A stretch of 23,791 nt of DNA from CAZEHS01 sp964511875 (GTDB lineage: Bacteria > Bacillota > Clostridia > Peptostreptococcales > Acidaminobacteraceae). Where the stretch lies: assembly GCA_964511875.1 (NCBI GenBank), contig CAZEHS010000042.1, positions 1 through 23,791 on the forward strand, written 5' to 3'. Made by a program: the position numbers and the translations under genes. Positions 1-7,027 of this stretch are shown here, piece by piece. The notes under the pieces were generated by a model. The model did not search any database and had not been told where the DNA came from. It saw nothing but the letters and a program-made list of their open reading frames with translations. Numbering within the stretch: the first letter of the stretch is position 1; every line of letters starts with the position of its first letter.

Positions 1-97
1 GTACGGCCGCCGAAGAATTCTTACCGCTGCTCCTCAAGGATATTAATATGTTTATGACGATCAGAACGGCTATTGCTATCACTATTTCTGTTATCAT
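1..97 (-). CDS. N-terminus of a membrane-anchored protein, possibly RmuC-like (partial)
   Basis: An ATG on the minus strand at 97 overlaps the stop codon of the upstream alaX-like gene as ATGA, and the frame stays open to the window edge (32 codons). It begins MITEIVIAIAVLIVINILI, a single hydrophobic helix, followed by a polar stretch rich in Ser, Lys and Asn. This is the form of a protein anchored by an N-terminal membrane helix with a cytoplasmic body. RmuC-family DNA recombination proteins start this way, but the body of the protein lies outside the window, so the family is a guess. The 4-base overlap suggests translational coupling with the gene before it. The existence of a gene here is fairly secure; its name is not. 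Confidence 0.5.
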   Translation of the reverse strand, partial: MITEIVIAIAVLIVINILISLRSSGKNSSAAV

Positions 98-741
98 GAA
101 TCCTCCAAGGTTATTTCTATCCGTTCCAATCCCTTGCCTGGATTCGTTCGCTTCAGTCTGATCCGGCCGATTTCTCCCGTGCGTCCGGGATGTGTTCCTC
201 CACAGGGAACCTGCCCGAATCCTTCGATACGCCAGAATCGTTTTTCAAGTTCCACATCGCTGTAATCACTGATTATTTTCAAATCCGCAATAATCATCTC
301 ATTGAGCAGCGTCCTTAATTCAGGAAGGAATCCGGTCAGACTGTCCGACAGTATGAAATCCAACCGGGCTTTATCAGGTGAAATGTTAGCTCCGGATTTC
401 TCAGGATATTCAAAGCGCCTGTAAACCAGTTCCAATACCAGTTCAGCTGCAAAATGAAGGCGCATCAGTCGGTATCTTCTTTCCCAATCAATTCTGATAA
501 GGACAGTGTCGCCGCTCTTAAACGAATGGTTGTCAGGGAGAGTATAGAATATCTCCTTGCCTTCTTTACGAGCTTCAATAACCTCATGACCTGAGATGGT
601 GCCCGTGTCTGATTGTTGTCCACCGGAGAAGGCAAAAAAAATGGTTCTATCAAGGGTTATAATATTTCCATTGACGGAATTTATCTTCGCCTGCAATTCG
701 GTCTGATAAGGATTTTCCCAAAACAACTTCTGTACTGCCAT
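94..741 (-). CDS. AlaX-type alanyl-tRNA editing protein
   Basis: A free-standing relative of the editing domain of alanyl-tRNA synthetase, expected to hydrolyse Ser or Gly mischarged onto tRNA-Ala in the cytoplasm. The 215-residue length fits a short AlaX protein. The N-terminal part has the typical FSGGQQSDTG motif. The zinc site is seen as His96 in RLHFAAE and as Cys180-x3-His184 in PCGGTHPG. The usual HxxxH reads HxxxE here (Glu100), so one histidine ligand is replaced. A longer frame opens at a GTG at 747, but that GTG touches the ribosome binding site. The AAGGAGG spans the stop codon of the upstream homoserine dehydrogenase gene and sits 7 nt before the ATG at 741, so that ATG is chosen. 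It is the second gene of a hom-led operon. Family assignment is secure; substrate choice is inferred. Confidence 0.87.
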   Translation of the reverse strand: MAVQKLFWENPYQTELQAKINSVNGNIITLDRTIFFAFSGGQQSDTGTISGHEVIEARKEGKEIFYTLPDNHSFKSGDTVLIRIDWERRYRLMRLHFAAELVLELVYRRFEYPEKSGANISPDKARLDFILSDSLTGFLPELRTLLNEMIIADLKIISDYSDVELEKRFWRIEGFGQVPCGGTHPGRTGEIGRIRLKRTNPGKGLERIEITLEDS

Positions 742-753
742 CGGCACCCCTCC

Positions 754-1788
754 TTAGCCCAGCTTCCTGATGAGCCGGACAAGGTCACTGAAGATGCCGT
801 ACCCGGTCTGCTCTATTTCGGGATTGTGCTCGATGACTGTAAGAGGCCCCATCAGGTCTGTATAAAGCGTCAGCGCAGAGGAAGTTCCCTTGACGGATGC
901 GTACGGATGGCTAAGGTTAAGGCTTACCAGGTCTACTGAGCCAACCGGGACCCCTGCTTCAAATCGTCCCCTGCAGAAAAGCTTGATCACCTTGTTTTGA
1001 GCAGCGGCATCCTCGATATCCGCCATAGTAACATTGGCGATGCCATTCCGGATTATATCCACAGGCCTGATATCCGTCCCCATGAGGACATTCATCAGCG
1101 CTGTCAGCTTTGCCGCGGCATCCCAGCCATCGATATCCATGGAGGGGTCCGCTTCGACGAATCCCCTGCGCCGGCCTTCTTCCAAAGCCGTCTCATAGGT
1201 GCTTCCTGCGGACATTTCATCAAGTATGAAATTTGTGGTTGTGTTCAGAATTCCCTGGATCTCCATGACCCTGCACATGGGAAGTGTTTCCTCCGCAAGA
1301 TTGAACACCGGAGTGCCGTCCATCACAGTGGTTTCATACAGATAAGATACGCCGTTCTTCAGGGCCAGCGCTTTCAGCTTTCGTGCGCCATAGGCCAACG
1401 GTCCCTTGTTGGCAGAGATCACATGCTTCCCCCGGGACATAGCAGTTTCGATATATTTCAGAGCGGGTTGTCCGGAATGAATATCCAAAGGTGTCATCTC
1501 CACAGCCACATCATACTCTGATTGTTCGAGGATCTGCTGTGTATCGAATGCGCAATATCCTGGAGTCTCCACTGAGAATTTCCCAGTCAGTTCAACATCC
1601 ATAAGAGCCTTGGCCAGATCGATCCCTGAAGGGTCCATGAGCGAACCTTTTGTAGCTGTTGCAATTGCAGATACATGCACTTCAACACCGTATTGTTCAA
1701 TTATTTCCGTGTGTTTATCCAGCAGCAGGGCGGTAAAAGCCTGACCTGCATTTCCAAATCCCAGCAATGCCAGTTTCAGTTTTTTCAT
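754..1788 (-). CDS. hom: homoserine dehydrogenase, short form without ACT domain
   Basis: Catalyses NAD(P)H-dependent reduction of aspartate semialdehyde to homoserine, the branch point towards threonine and methionine. The protein has a Rossmann glycine motif GFGNAG at residues 10-15, an SANKGP segment near 126-131, the family motif GILNTTTNFIL near 179, and the catalytic region EADPSMDIDGWDAAAK, in which Asp223 and Lys227 match the Asp and Lys of the family active site. At 344 residues it ends after the catalytic domain. The C-terminal ACT domain of longer enzymes, which binds threonine, is absent, so feedback control may differ. Two ATGs lie close together. The first (1794) is only 2 nt from AGGAGG, while the second (1788) is 8 nt away and is preferred. 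Its own promoter lies just upstream, and alaX follows directly. Confidence 0.93.
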   Translation of the reverse strand: MKKLKLALLGFGNAGQAFTALLLDKHTEIIEQYGVEVHVSAIATATKGSLMDPSGIDLAKALMDVELTGKFSVETPGYCAFDTQQILEQSEYDVAVEMTPLDIHSGQPALKYIETAMSRGKHVISANKGPLAYGARKLKALALKNGVSYLYETTVMDGTPVFNLAEETLPMCRVMEIQGILNTTTNFILDEMSAGSTYETALEEGRRRGFVEADPSMDIDGWDAAAKLTALMNVLMGTDIRPVDIIRNGIANVTMADIEDAAAQNKVIKLFCRGRFEAGVPVGSVDLVSLNLSHPYASVKGTSSALTLYTDLMGPLTVIEHNPEIEQTGYGIFSDLVRLIRKLG

Positions 1789-1808
1789 GTTCATACCCTC
1801 CTGAAAAT

Positions 1809-1837
1809 ATCATACGTTTTATCCACGACAACTTCAA
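1809..1837 (-). promoter_or_regulatory. sigma-A-type promoter of hom operon
   Basis: On the minus strand TTGAAG (1832-1837) and TATGAT (1809-1814) are separated by exactly 17 nt. The predicted transcript start lies almost at the hom ribosome binding site, giving a very short leader. The -35 box sits inside the T-rich tail of the preceding terminator, so one operon ends and the next begins within about 40 nt. No T-box or riboswitch fits in this space. Confidence 0.7.
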
Positions 1838-1874
1838 GAAAACAAAGGGCCTGAAGGAAAAATTCCTCAGACCC
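1834..1874 (-). terminator. intrinsic terminator after the acyltransferase gene
   Basis: Read on the minus strand, GGG, CTGA and GGAA pair with TTCC, TCAG and CCC around a short T-rich loop, with one mismatch and one bulge. A T-rich tail (TTTGTTTTCTT) follows. It begins about 10 nt after the acyltransferase stop codon and should end the ltaS-like operon. Confidence 0.75.
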
Positions 1875-1884
1875 CTATAACTGC

Positions 1885-2988
1885 TCAATTCACTTGCTTA
1901 TTCACTGCAGGGCGCTCCACAACAGCATAGCGTACACCCGGTATTCGAGCCAGAATATCCACGATGACGAACGAAAGAGCGAACGCTGCCATTGCTGTCA
2001 CTGGTACTGCCAATGCCGGATAGAATGATGACCCATGGAGTCTGAAACCCAGCCCCCCATCCCCCAGCGCCCCCAGAAGCAGCACATGGACCAGGTACAT
2101 TCCCAGGCTGTATCTGCCTAGCAGAGACATGGTTCTTTTCATGCCTGCCGGGACCTTGTCTTCCAGATTGATGCCGGTTTGCATCAGAATGATGAACAGA
2201 GCGATGGCCTGAAGGATCACTGTCGGTGAAAAATAATCATAAAGGACAGCTTGGAATTCCTCAGCTGCATAAGTGAATGCCCAGGTTCCCAGAAATGTAA
2301 GGACTGTGCTGACTGTAAAAATAATATTCCAGCCCTTTAAGGCACTACCTGAGAATTTCTTCTTCGATAGGAAATAGCCCAGAATGAAGTATCCGGAGTA
2401 CCCCATGATCATGGGAACCTTCACTCCCAGGTATACCGAGTAGCCTGCATAAAGATGTATCAGATAGCTGATCAGTGGCAAGACCCCATTCCACAAGAAC
2501 CAAAGGATGAAAAGATAGATCAGCTCCTGACGTTCAATCACCCGGAGGAGTTTCCTCAGTACCGGCGCAATCAGATAGAGGCCTATGACCATATAGAGAT
2601 ACCACAAGTGATAATAGACCGGCCCGGTGAAAATCTGGATGATCATCCTATCCACCGGAAGAACCTCTCCTATATAGAATATCCGCCAGTTGATATAGAC
2701 TGTCACCCAGAAAATGAACGGAAAGAGAAGCTTGGAAAATCGTTTTACAAAGAAAATCCGGGTATCTTCATGCTTTCCCAGTATCAATGCTCCGCTGAGC
2801 ATGATGAACAGGGGAACGCTGGCTCTTGCCAGTGAATCATAAACATTTCCCCACATCCAGAAATCAGTCGGAATGTCATTCCATTTATTCATAAGTGTAG
2901 CTGATGAATGGATCAACATAACAAGAAACACTGCCACGACACGGATTAAATCGGCATAGAAGAATTTTTTACCTGCGGTTTGTTCCAT
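1885..2988 (-). CDS. acyltransferase family 3 membrane protein (OatA/WecH-type)
   Basis: An integral membrane O-acyltransferase of 367 residues, expected to move acetyl or similar groups from the cytoplasm onto an envelope glycan or polymer. The N-terminus carries family hallmarks: DLIRVVAVFLVMLIHSS in the first membrane helix, with the conserved His, and then VPLFIMLSGALIL with an Arg-rich KRFSKLLFPFIFW segment. About ten hydrophobic segments follow, and the C-terminal part includes GRYSLGMYLVHVLLL. There is no extra extracytoplasmic SGNH domain as in full OatA. It starts 15 nt after the radical SAM stop codon with a GAGGT ribosome binding site, and it is the last gene before a terminator. 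Its place behind an LtaS-like synthase suggests modification of a teichoic-acid-like or other surface polymer, but the acceptor cannot be read from sequence. Confidence 0.85.
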   Translation of the reverse strand: MEQTAGKKFFYADLIRVVAVFLVMLIHSSATLMNKWNDIPTDFWMWGNVYDSLARASVPLFIMLSGALILGKHEDTRIFFVKRFSKLLFPFIFWVTVYINWRIFYIGEVLPVDRMIIQIFTGPVYYHLWYLYMVIGLYLIAPVLRKLLRVIERQELIYLFILWFLWNGVLPLISYLIHLYAGYSVYLGVKVPMIMGYSGYFILGYFLSKKKFSGSALKGWNIIFTVSTVLTFLGTWAFTYAAEEFQAVLYDYFSPTVILQAIALFIILMQTGINLEDKVPAGMKRTMSLLGRYSLGMYLVHVLLLGALGDGGLGFRLHGSSFYPALAVPVTAMAAFALSFVIVDILARIPGVRYAVVERPAVNKQVN

Positions 2989-3003
2989 AAGACCTCATCG
3001 GGT

Positions 3004-3873
3004 TTATAACCTGCGCCAGCTGGAATATTGGATACCTTTGTCCGACAGGCACTGGTCGATATCTCTCAGTATCTTCTCCTTATCCTTGGGAAGCCTGCCA
3101 TTGATGCTCACGTAATTGGAGGCGTGGTTGGACCGGAGGACGGTTTTCTCCAGATCAAGTCCCGATACCAGCTCCCTGAGTTCGATCAACGCCTCTTCAG
3201 GAGAGATTTCTATGAACTCAGCAGATTGAATTTGCGGAATCAGCTGAGAATTGTGTTCAATCATCAGGGTCAGCAGGCTCAGATATTCTGGTTTGATTTC
3301 GCTGCATACGCGAGCGGATTCCCTGGCATGTTCCAGGGACAGTTCTTTTCCTCCCAGGCCCAGTATCACCATGGCAGAGAGAGGTATTCCCGATATCTTG
3401 ACCTTACGGCCTGCTTCAATCATGGTTTCTGCGTCGACGCCCTTGTTCATCCTGCTCAAAACGGTATCGCTGCCGGATTCTATACCCAGGTAGATGATTC
3501 CGAGGCCGGCGTTTTTCAAAGCATCAAGATCCGCAGCGGATTTTCTCAGAATCGACTGAGGAGATCCATAAACGCCAATCCGTTTCAGCCCCGTAAAAAG
3601 CTGATTGCAACGATTGAAAATGGCGAGAAGATCAGCGGTCTTCATGATCAGCGCATCACCGTCGGCAAGGAAAATCCGTTCAATGGATGCGCCATATCTC
3701 TCGAAGCCCCATTCGAGATCCCTTAGGATCTCATCAAGGGGTCTGATCCTGAACTGCTTGTCCTTGTACATCGTACAAAAAAGACATTTGTTGTGGGAGC
3801 ATCCAACGGTAGCCTGGACAATCAGGCTGGATGCCTCGCTTGGGGGCCTGTATATGCTTCCTTCATAATTCAT
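3004..3873 (-). CDS. radical SAM protein with CX4CX2C cluster motif
   Basis: A 289-residue radical SAM enzyme of unknown reaction. The cluster motif is at Cys25, Cys30 and Cys33 in GCSHNKCLFCTMYKDK, so the spacing is CX4CX2C rather than the standard CX3CX2C. I associate this GCSHNKC-type motif with a clostridial radical SAM family, so it is probably a family trait and not damage. A typical radical SAM barrel follows: the acidic FLADGDALI strand, GVYGSPQSIL, and the glycine-rich YLGIESGSD segment that usually contacts SAM. No B12-binding or SPASM domain is visible. The ribosome binding site GAGAGGA overlaps the stop codon of the ltaS-like gene and lies 7 nt before the ATG, so the two are likely coupled. 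Sitting between a polymer synthase and a membrane acyltransferase, it may act in the same envelope pathway; this is inference only. Confidence 0.85.
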   Translation of the reverse strand: MNYEGSIYRPPSEASSLIVQATVGCSHNKCLFCTMYKDKQFRIRPLDEILRDLEWGFERYGASIERIFLADGDALIMKTADLLAIFNRCNQLFTGLKRIGVYGSPQSILRKSAADLDALKNAGLGIIYLGIESGSDTVLSRMNKGVDAETMIEAGRKVKISGIPLSAMVILGLGGKELSLEHARESARVCSEIKPEYLSLLTLMIEHNSQLIPQIQSAEFIEISPEEALIELRELVSGLDLEKTVLRSNHASNYVSINGRLPKDKEKILRDIDQCLSDKGIQYSSWRRL

Positions 3874-3886
3874 GATTATGTCCTCT

Positions 3887-5761
3887 CTAATGTTTCAGTC
3901 CCAAAATAGGTGCATTTTCACGTTCTTTTGCGGCTTCTATTTCGTTGAAGTATTGTTTCCCGACCAGCAGGTCATACTGCAGCTGCCAGTATTCTTTTGC
4001 AGTCTTCGTATCCATCTGAGCCATAACCCCATTATTATCGATGATATTCTGCCCGTAAATGCATGTGAACTTATTGGACAGACCAAAGAGCATCTTGTAA
4101 TAATCGCCCATTTCTGAACCTGAATAATCCAGGATTCGGGCGGAAAGCATGGATGGACTTACGTATCCGGGCAATACGAGATCCTTATCATTGGAGTAGG
4201 CACTGAGCTGGGTACTACGGATTTTCAGCTGCTCATCCGTGGTCATGTCCTCGTAGGTTGTCACCCCTTCACGGATATAGCCGTATTTATGATACATTTC
4301 AAAGTTTTCTCCCAAACTGGGCAGATGATCTCCGAATTCAATGACCAGAGTCGGTTCATCGGAGTCGTCAACATAGTCCGTCAACTTTTTAAAGGCCTTG
4401 TCTGCGTCAAGAACACCCTGAGTATAAGTATCCAGTATCTGTTCTTTCATAGCCGGATCCTGTCCGGTAATCTGCAGTTCGGTTCCATTATAACGGTCAT
4501 CATTATAAGGACCATGGTTCTGCATGGTCACTGCGAACATAAAAAGCGGCTCTTCAGTTGATTCGATCTTTCCGATGACCTTATCCATGACACTGTCATC
4601 AGAAACATAGTATCCTTTTGTCTTCGCATCGGCAAAACCGTCCTCAGCGATGAATTCATCAAATCCCAGGAGTGGGTATACCTTGTCGCGCTCCCAAAAC
4701 CATGGGTGATAGGGATGAACGGCAACAGTGGCATAGCCGTTTTTTTTCAGCTCGCTGGGAAGCGAGGGCATGGATTTCTTGATGAAATGCTGATACGGTA
4801 CTGAGGATGGAGGCAGGAACATCATGGTCATCCCCGTCAGAAATTCGAATTCCACGTTACTCGTATATCCTCCGAAGGTTGGTGATACGAAGTTGGATTT
4901 TTTGGCCTTATTGAGATTTTTCATAGGATCCTGACTGAACTGAATCTTTGTAAGCTGATTTGGATCCCATAGAGCCTCGCTCATGACCACGATTATATTG
5001 GGCTTAACCCCATCCTGTCCGGTACGGGCTTTGTTATCAGCTGTATACTCTGCAGATATGTCTTCCACAACTGCTGCAATCTGTTCCTTACTGTAATTTT
5101 GCGGCTTTTCAACAACATTCATCCGGGTGTTAATCAGATAGGCCAGTACGGACCCGTTACTCTGGTAGCTTTGGACCGGCGCCCAGGCATAGTTCTGTAC
5201 CCCAAGGACTTCAAGGCCGGAATCAAGCTTCCATTCCTTATGGTAAACCAAGGCGCCGATGGAGATTACCGCCAGACTGAGGGCGATCATCCGCTGGGCG
5301 GCTTTCAATTTCAGATCCAATCCTTTGAAAGTATCGCGACGCAGGAAATATATCAATAGTACGATTCCAAGAACCAGGAACAGAAGCGGTTTTGAAAAAT
5401 CCAGGTTAACCAGATTCTTAGAAACCCCGCCAAGTTCGCTTACGAAACTGCTGTCCCAGGGATACAAATATTGTCCCAGGGTTTTGAATTTCACGGAATT
5501 GATCATCCCATAAAGATAAATGAGGATCATGGAGCAGGTTGCTGTTATGCGCCAACGGTTAACCAGACCATGGATCAGCAGGACGATCCCCATTACTGCA
5601 ATACCATTCATCAGGAGCATATGAGGGTGGGTCCAGATCCAGGTTATCGTATTAAGCACGTCACCCCGGATGAAAAGTTCCAGATATGCCACAGCAATCA
5701 TGGAAATAATCAGGGTCTTAAAGATGGGTGTATCACTTATTCTTTTAAGCCAGGCTTTCAT
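3887..5761 (-). CDS. LTA synthase-family membrane sulfatase-fold protein
   Basis: A 624-residue membrane enzyme of the LtaS/phosphoglycerol transferase family, likely to polymerise or transfer glycerol-phosphate from phosphatidylglycerol outside the membrane. Five hydrophobic helices lie in about the first 170 residues (for example LIISMIAVAYLELFI and FLVLGIVLLIYFL). A linker and an extracellular sulfatase-fold domain follow. The catalytic features of the family are present: Glu262 in VVMSEALWD, the nucleophile Thr300 in GGYTSN, and the metal-binding Asp478-His479 in EFGDHLPS. A longer frame starts at a TTG at 5773, but that TTG lies in the ribosome binding site. GGAGG is 5 nt from the ATG at 5761, which is used here. 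It leads an operon with a radical SAM and an acyltransferase gene. It could act on lipoteichoic acid or on a glycolipid, and I cannot separate these. Confidence 0.9.
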   Translation of the reverse strand: MKAWLKRISDTPIFKTLIISMIAVAYLELFIRGDVLNTITWIWTHPHMLLMNGIAVMGIVLLIHGLVNRWRITATCSMILIYLYGMINSVKFKTLGQYLYPWDSSFVSELGGVSKNLVNLDFSKPLLFLVLGIVLLIYFLRRDTFKGLDLKLKAAQRMIALSLAVISIGALVYHKEWKLDSGLEVLGVQNYAWAPVQSYQSNGSVLAYLINTRMNVVEKPQNYSKEQIAAVVEDISAEYTADNKARTGQDGVKPNIIVVMSEALWDPNQLTKIQFSQDPMKNLNKAKKSNFVSPTFGGYTSNVEFEFLTGMTMMFLPPSSVPYQHFIKKSMPSLPSELKKNGYATVAVHPYHPWFWERDKVYPLLGFDEFIAEDGFADAKTKGYYVSDDSVMDKVIGKIESTEEPLFMFAVTMQNHGPYNDDRYNGTELQITGQDPAMKEQILDTYTQGVLDADKAFKKLTDYVDDSDEPTLVIEFGDHLPSLGENFEMYHKYGYIREGVTTYEDMTTDEQLKIRSTQLSAYSNDKDLVLPGYVSPSMLSARILDYSGSEMGDYYKMLFGLSNKFTCIYGQNIIDNNGVMAQMDTKTAKEYWQLQYDLLVGKQYFNEIEAAKERENAPILGLKH

Positions 5762-5818
5762 AAGTTCCTCCAATATATTCAGAACCGGTTACGGTTATAG
5801 ACATCACAAGCGTCTCTA

Positions 5819-5824
5819 ATTATA
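5819..5824 (-). promoter_or_regulatory. -10 box of the ltaS-like operon
   Basis: A perfect TATAAT on the minus strand, about 58 nt upstream of the ATG at 5761. No good -35 hexamer is seen at 16-18 nt, so the promoter may be weak or need an activator. The leader is about 50 nt with no obvious structure. Confidence 0.5.
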
Positions 5825-5850
5825 CCATAAAAACAGACGAAAGCCGAATT

Positions 5851-6041
5851 TGCTCTCCTGCCAACGCCATAGCCCAGCAAGGCGAACGAAAAAAAGGTGC
5901 AAGTCCCCAAAGTGTCGAATTAACATATGAAGCTAATCTTTGCATCAGGTGGAGTTTCTACTCCATCTGATGCTTAGTTTAACTGATCCAGGGCCTTTAC
6001 AGTTCTCCACTCCCGCTTTAGAAGCGGGGTCTTAGAACTGT
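5851..6041 (+). ncRNA. structured non-coding element, possibly HEARO/omega-RNA-like or an IS200/IS605-type remnant
   Basis: The gap between the ltaS-like promoter and traX has no ORF but dense secondary structure. One stem at 5942-5973 pairs GCATCAG and TGGAGT with ACTCCA and CTGATGC around a TTCT loop, with only one G-T position. It is extended by AAGCTAA (5930-5936) pairing with TTAGTTT (5974-5980). A second at 5999-6041 has an 8-bp outer stem ACAGTTCT/AGAACTGT, an internal loop, and a perfect 7-bp inner stem CCCGCTT/AAGCGGG. Upstream, CGCC/GGCG (5865-5884) is followed by the block GGTGCAAGTCC (5895-5905). No T-run follows either stem, so these are not simple terminators. From memory the layout resembles HEARO/IscB omega RNAs and IS200/IS605 ends. 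That identification is tentative; the structure itself is directly visible. The strand is not certain. Confidence 0.42.
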
Positions 6042-6077
6042 TAGGCATCGGATGAATCCATCCATAAGGAGCTTCCA

Positions 6078-6974
6078 ATGACAGAACCGTCCATGCAGCC
6101 CATTGAATCCAGCCTGACTCATCGTAACGACATATTGAAAATAATTGCACTGGTCACCATGCTGATCGATCACATCGGAGCCATTTTTTTCCCGGACCAG
6201 TTAATCTGGCGGACCATCGGGCGCATAGCCTTTCCAATCTTCAGCTGGCAATTGGTAGAAGGTTTTGTTCACACATCCAGCCGTTCCAGATACGCCATGA
6301 GGCTTTTTATATTCGGATGCGTTTCACAGGCTCCATATATGTTCCTGAATCCGAATATCTCAATCAACCCGCTGCATATCAATATCATATTCCAGCTTTT
6401 TTCCGGAGTCCTGCTGCTTTTTGCTGTTGAGAGAGCAATATCCTCACTCAGCGACACCCTTGAAAAGTCCCCCCGAAGTATTATTCCATCATTTTTCTGG
6501 ATTGGGGCATCATTGACTCTGATAATCGCACCTGACCTGCTGAATGCCTGGGAGCCTGAATTCCTGTTTTCCTATGGAACCTATGGGCAGCTTATGTTCG
6601 TTGTTTTTTACCTGTTCAGAAAAAATCCGACCGGCCTGACCCTGGCCTATATGGGCATTTCCCTGTTTCACGCTGTTGAGATGAAGGCCCTTTGGGATAT
6701 CAGCAATTCAGCATCAGGCTATGCAGGTATCAAGGCTCTGGCAGGTTTCTGGTCCGATCCTGGAGCTGTCGGATATGCAGCACTTTGGTCACTTGAAAGA
6801 TTGCCGTCTCTCAGCAGTGTGTTTTTTCAGGCCCGCAGCATCGTCACCCTGCCCTTGATCTGGATATTTGAGAACCGCCCCGGAAAGTTCAAGCTCAACC
6901 GGTGGGTCGGTTACTGGTTCTATCCGATACATATCGCAGTCCTGGTTTCAATCAGGTGGATGATGATGCAGTGA
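6078..6974 (+). CDS. TraX-family membrane protein
   Basis: A 298-residue polytopic membrane protein of the TraX family, named after the F-plasmid protein that acetylates pilin. Chromosomal Bacillota members are common and have no known role in conjugation. Visible features are an early helix with the conserved KIIALVTMLIDHIGAIF segment, IGRIAFPIFSWQLVEGF, several further hydrophobic helices, and the C-terminal FYPIHIAVLV segment that resembles the histidine-containing end of membrane acyltransferases. The ATG lies 8 nt after AAGGAG. It stands alone, divergent from the ltaS-like operon and convergent with the regulator gene at 7028. A shared role with the nearby acyltransferase in envelope modification is possible but only inferred. 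No other transfer genes are in the window, so a conjugation role is unlikely. Confidence 0.82.
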   Translation: MTEPSMQPIESSLTHRNDILKIIALVTMLIDHIGAIFFPDQLIWRTIGRIAFPIFSWQLVEGFVHTSSRSRYAMRLFIFGCVSQAPYMFLNPNISINPLHINIIFQLFSGVLLLFAVERAISSLSDTLEKSPRSIIPSFFWIGASLTLIIAPDLLNAWEPEFLFSYGTYGQLMFVVFYLFRKNPTGLTLAYMGISLFHAVEMKALWDISNSASGYAGIKALAGFWSDPGAVGYAALWSLERLPSLSSVFFQARSIVTLPLIWIFENRPGKFKLNRWVGYWFYPIHIAVLVSIRWMMMQ

Positions 6975-6978
6975 TGAA

Positions 6979-7020
6979 CAGGGGCGCCGCGATCAATTGA
7001 AATTGATTGCGGCGCCCCTG
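6979..7020. terminator. bidirectional terminator-like hairpin between traX and the regulator
   Basis: A nearly perfect palindrome: CAGGGGCGCCGC and ATCAAT pair with ATTGAT and GCGGCGCCCCTG around a TGAA loop, with a single G-T position. It fills the space between two convergent genes, 5 nt after the traX stop codon and 8 nt before that of the regulator. Neither strand has a good T-run, so termination may rely on stem strength or be inefficient. Confidence 0.6.
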
Positions 7021-7027
7021 TCAGTTG

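Noticed and set aside
1795..1884. T-box or amino-acid riboswitch before hom
   Set aside because: The gap holds only a terminator and a promoter, and the predicted leader is a few bases long.
6078..6974. Evidence of a conjugative element from the TraX-family gene
   Set aside because: No relaxase, coupling protein, pilus genes, integrase or attachment sites occur in the window, and chromosomal TraX-like proteins are common in Bacillota.
6979..7020. Insertion sequence end or attachment site
   Set aside because: The palindrome sits exactly between two convergent stop codons, which fits a shared terminator, and no transposase or target duplication is seen.
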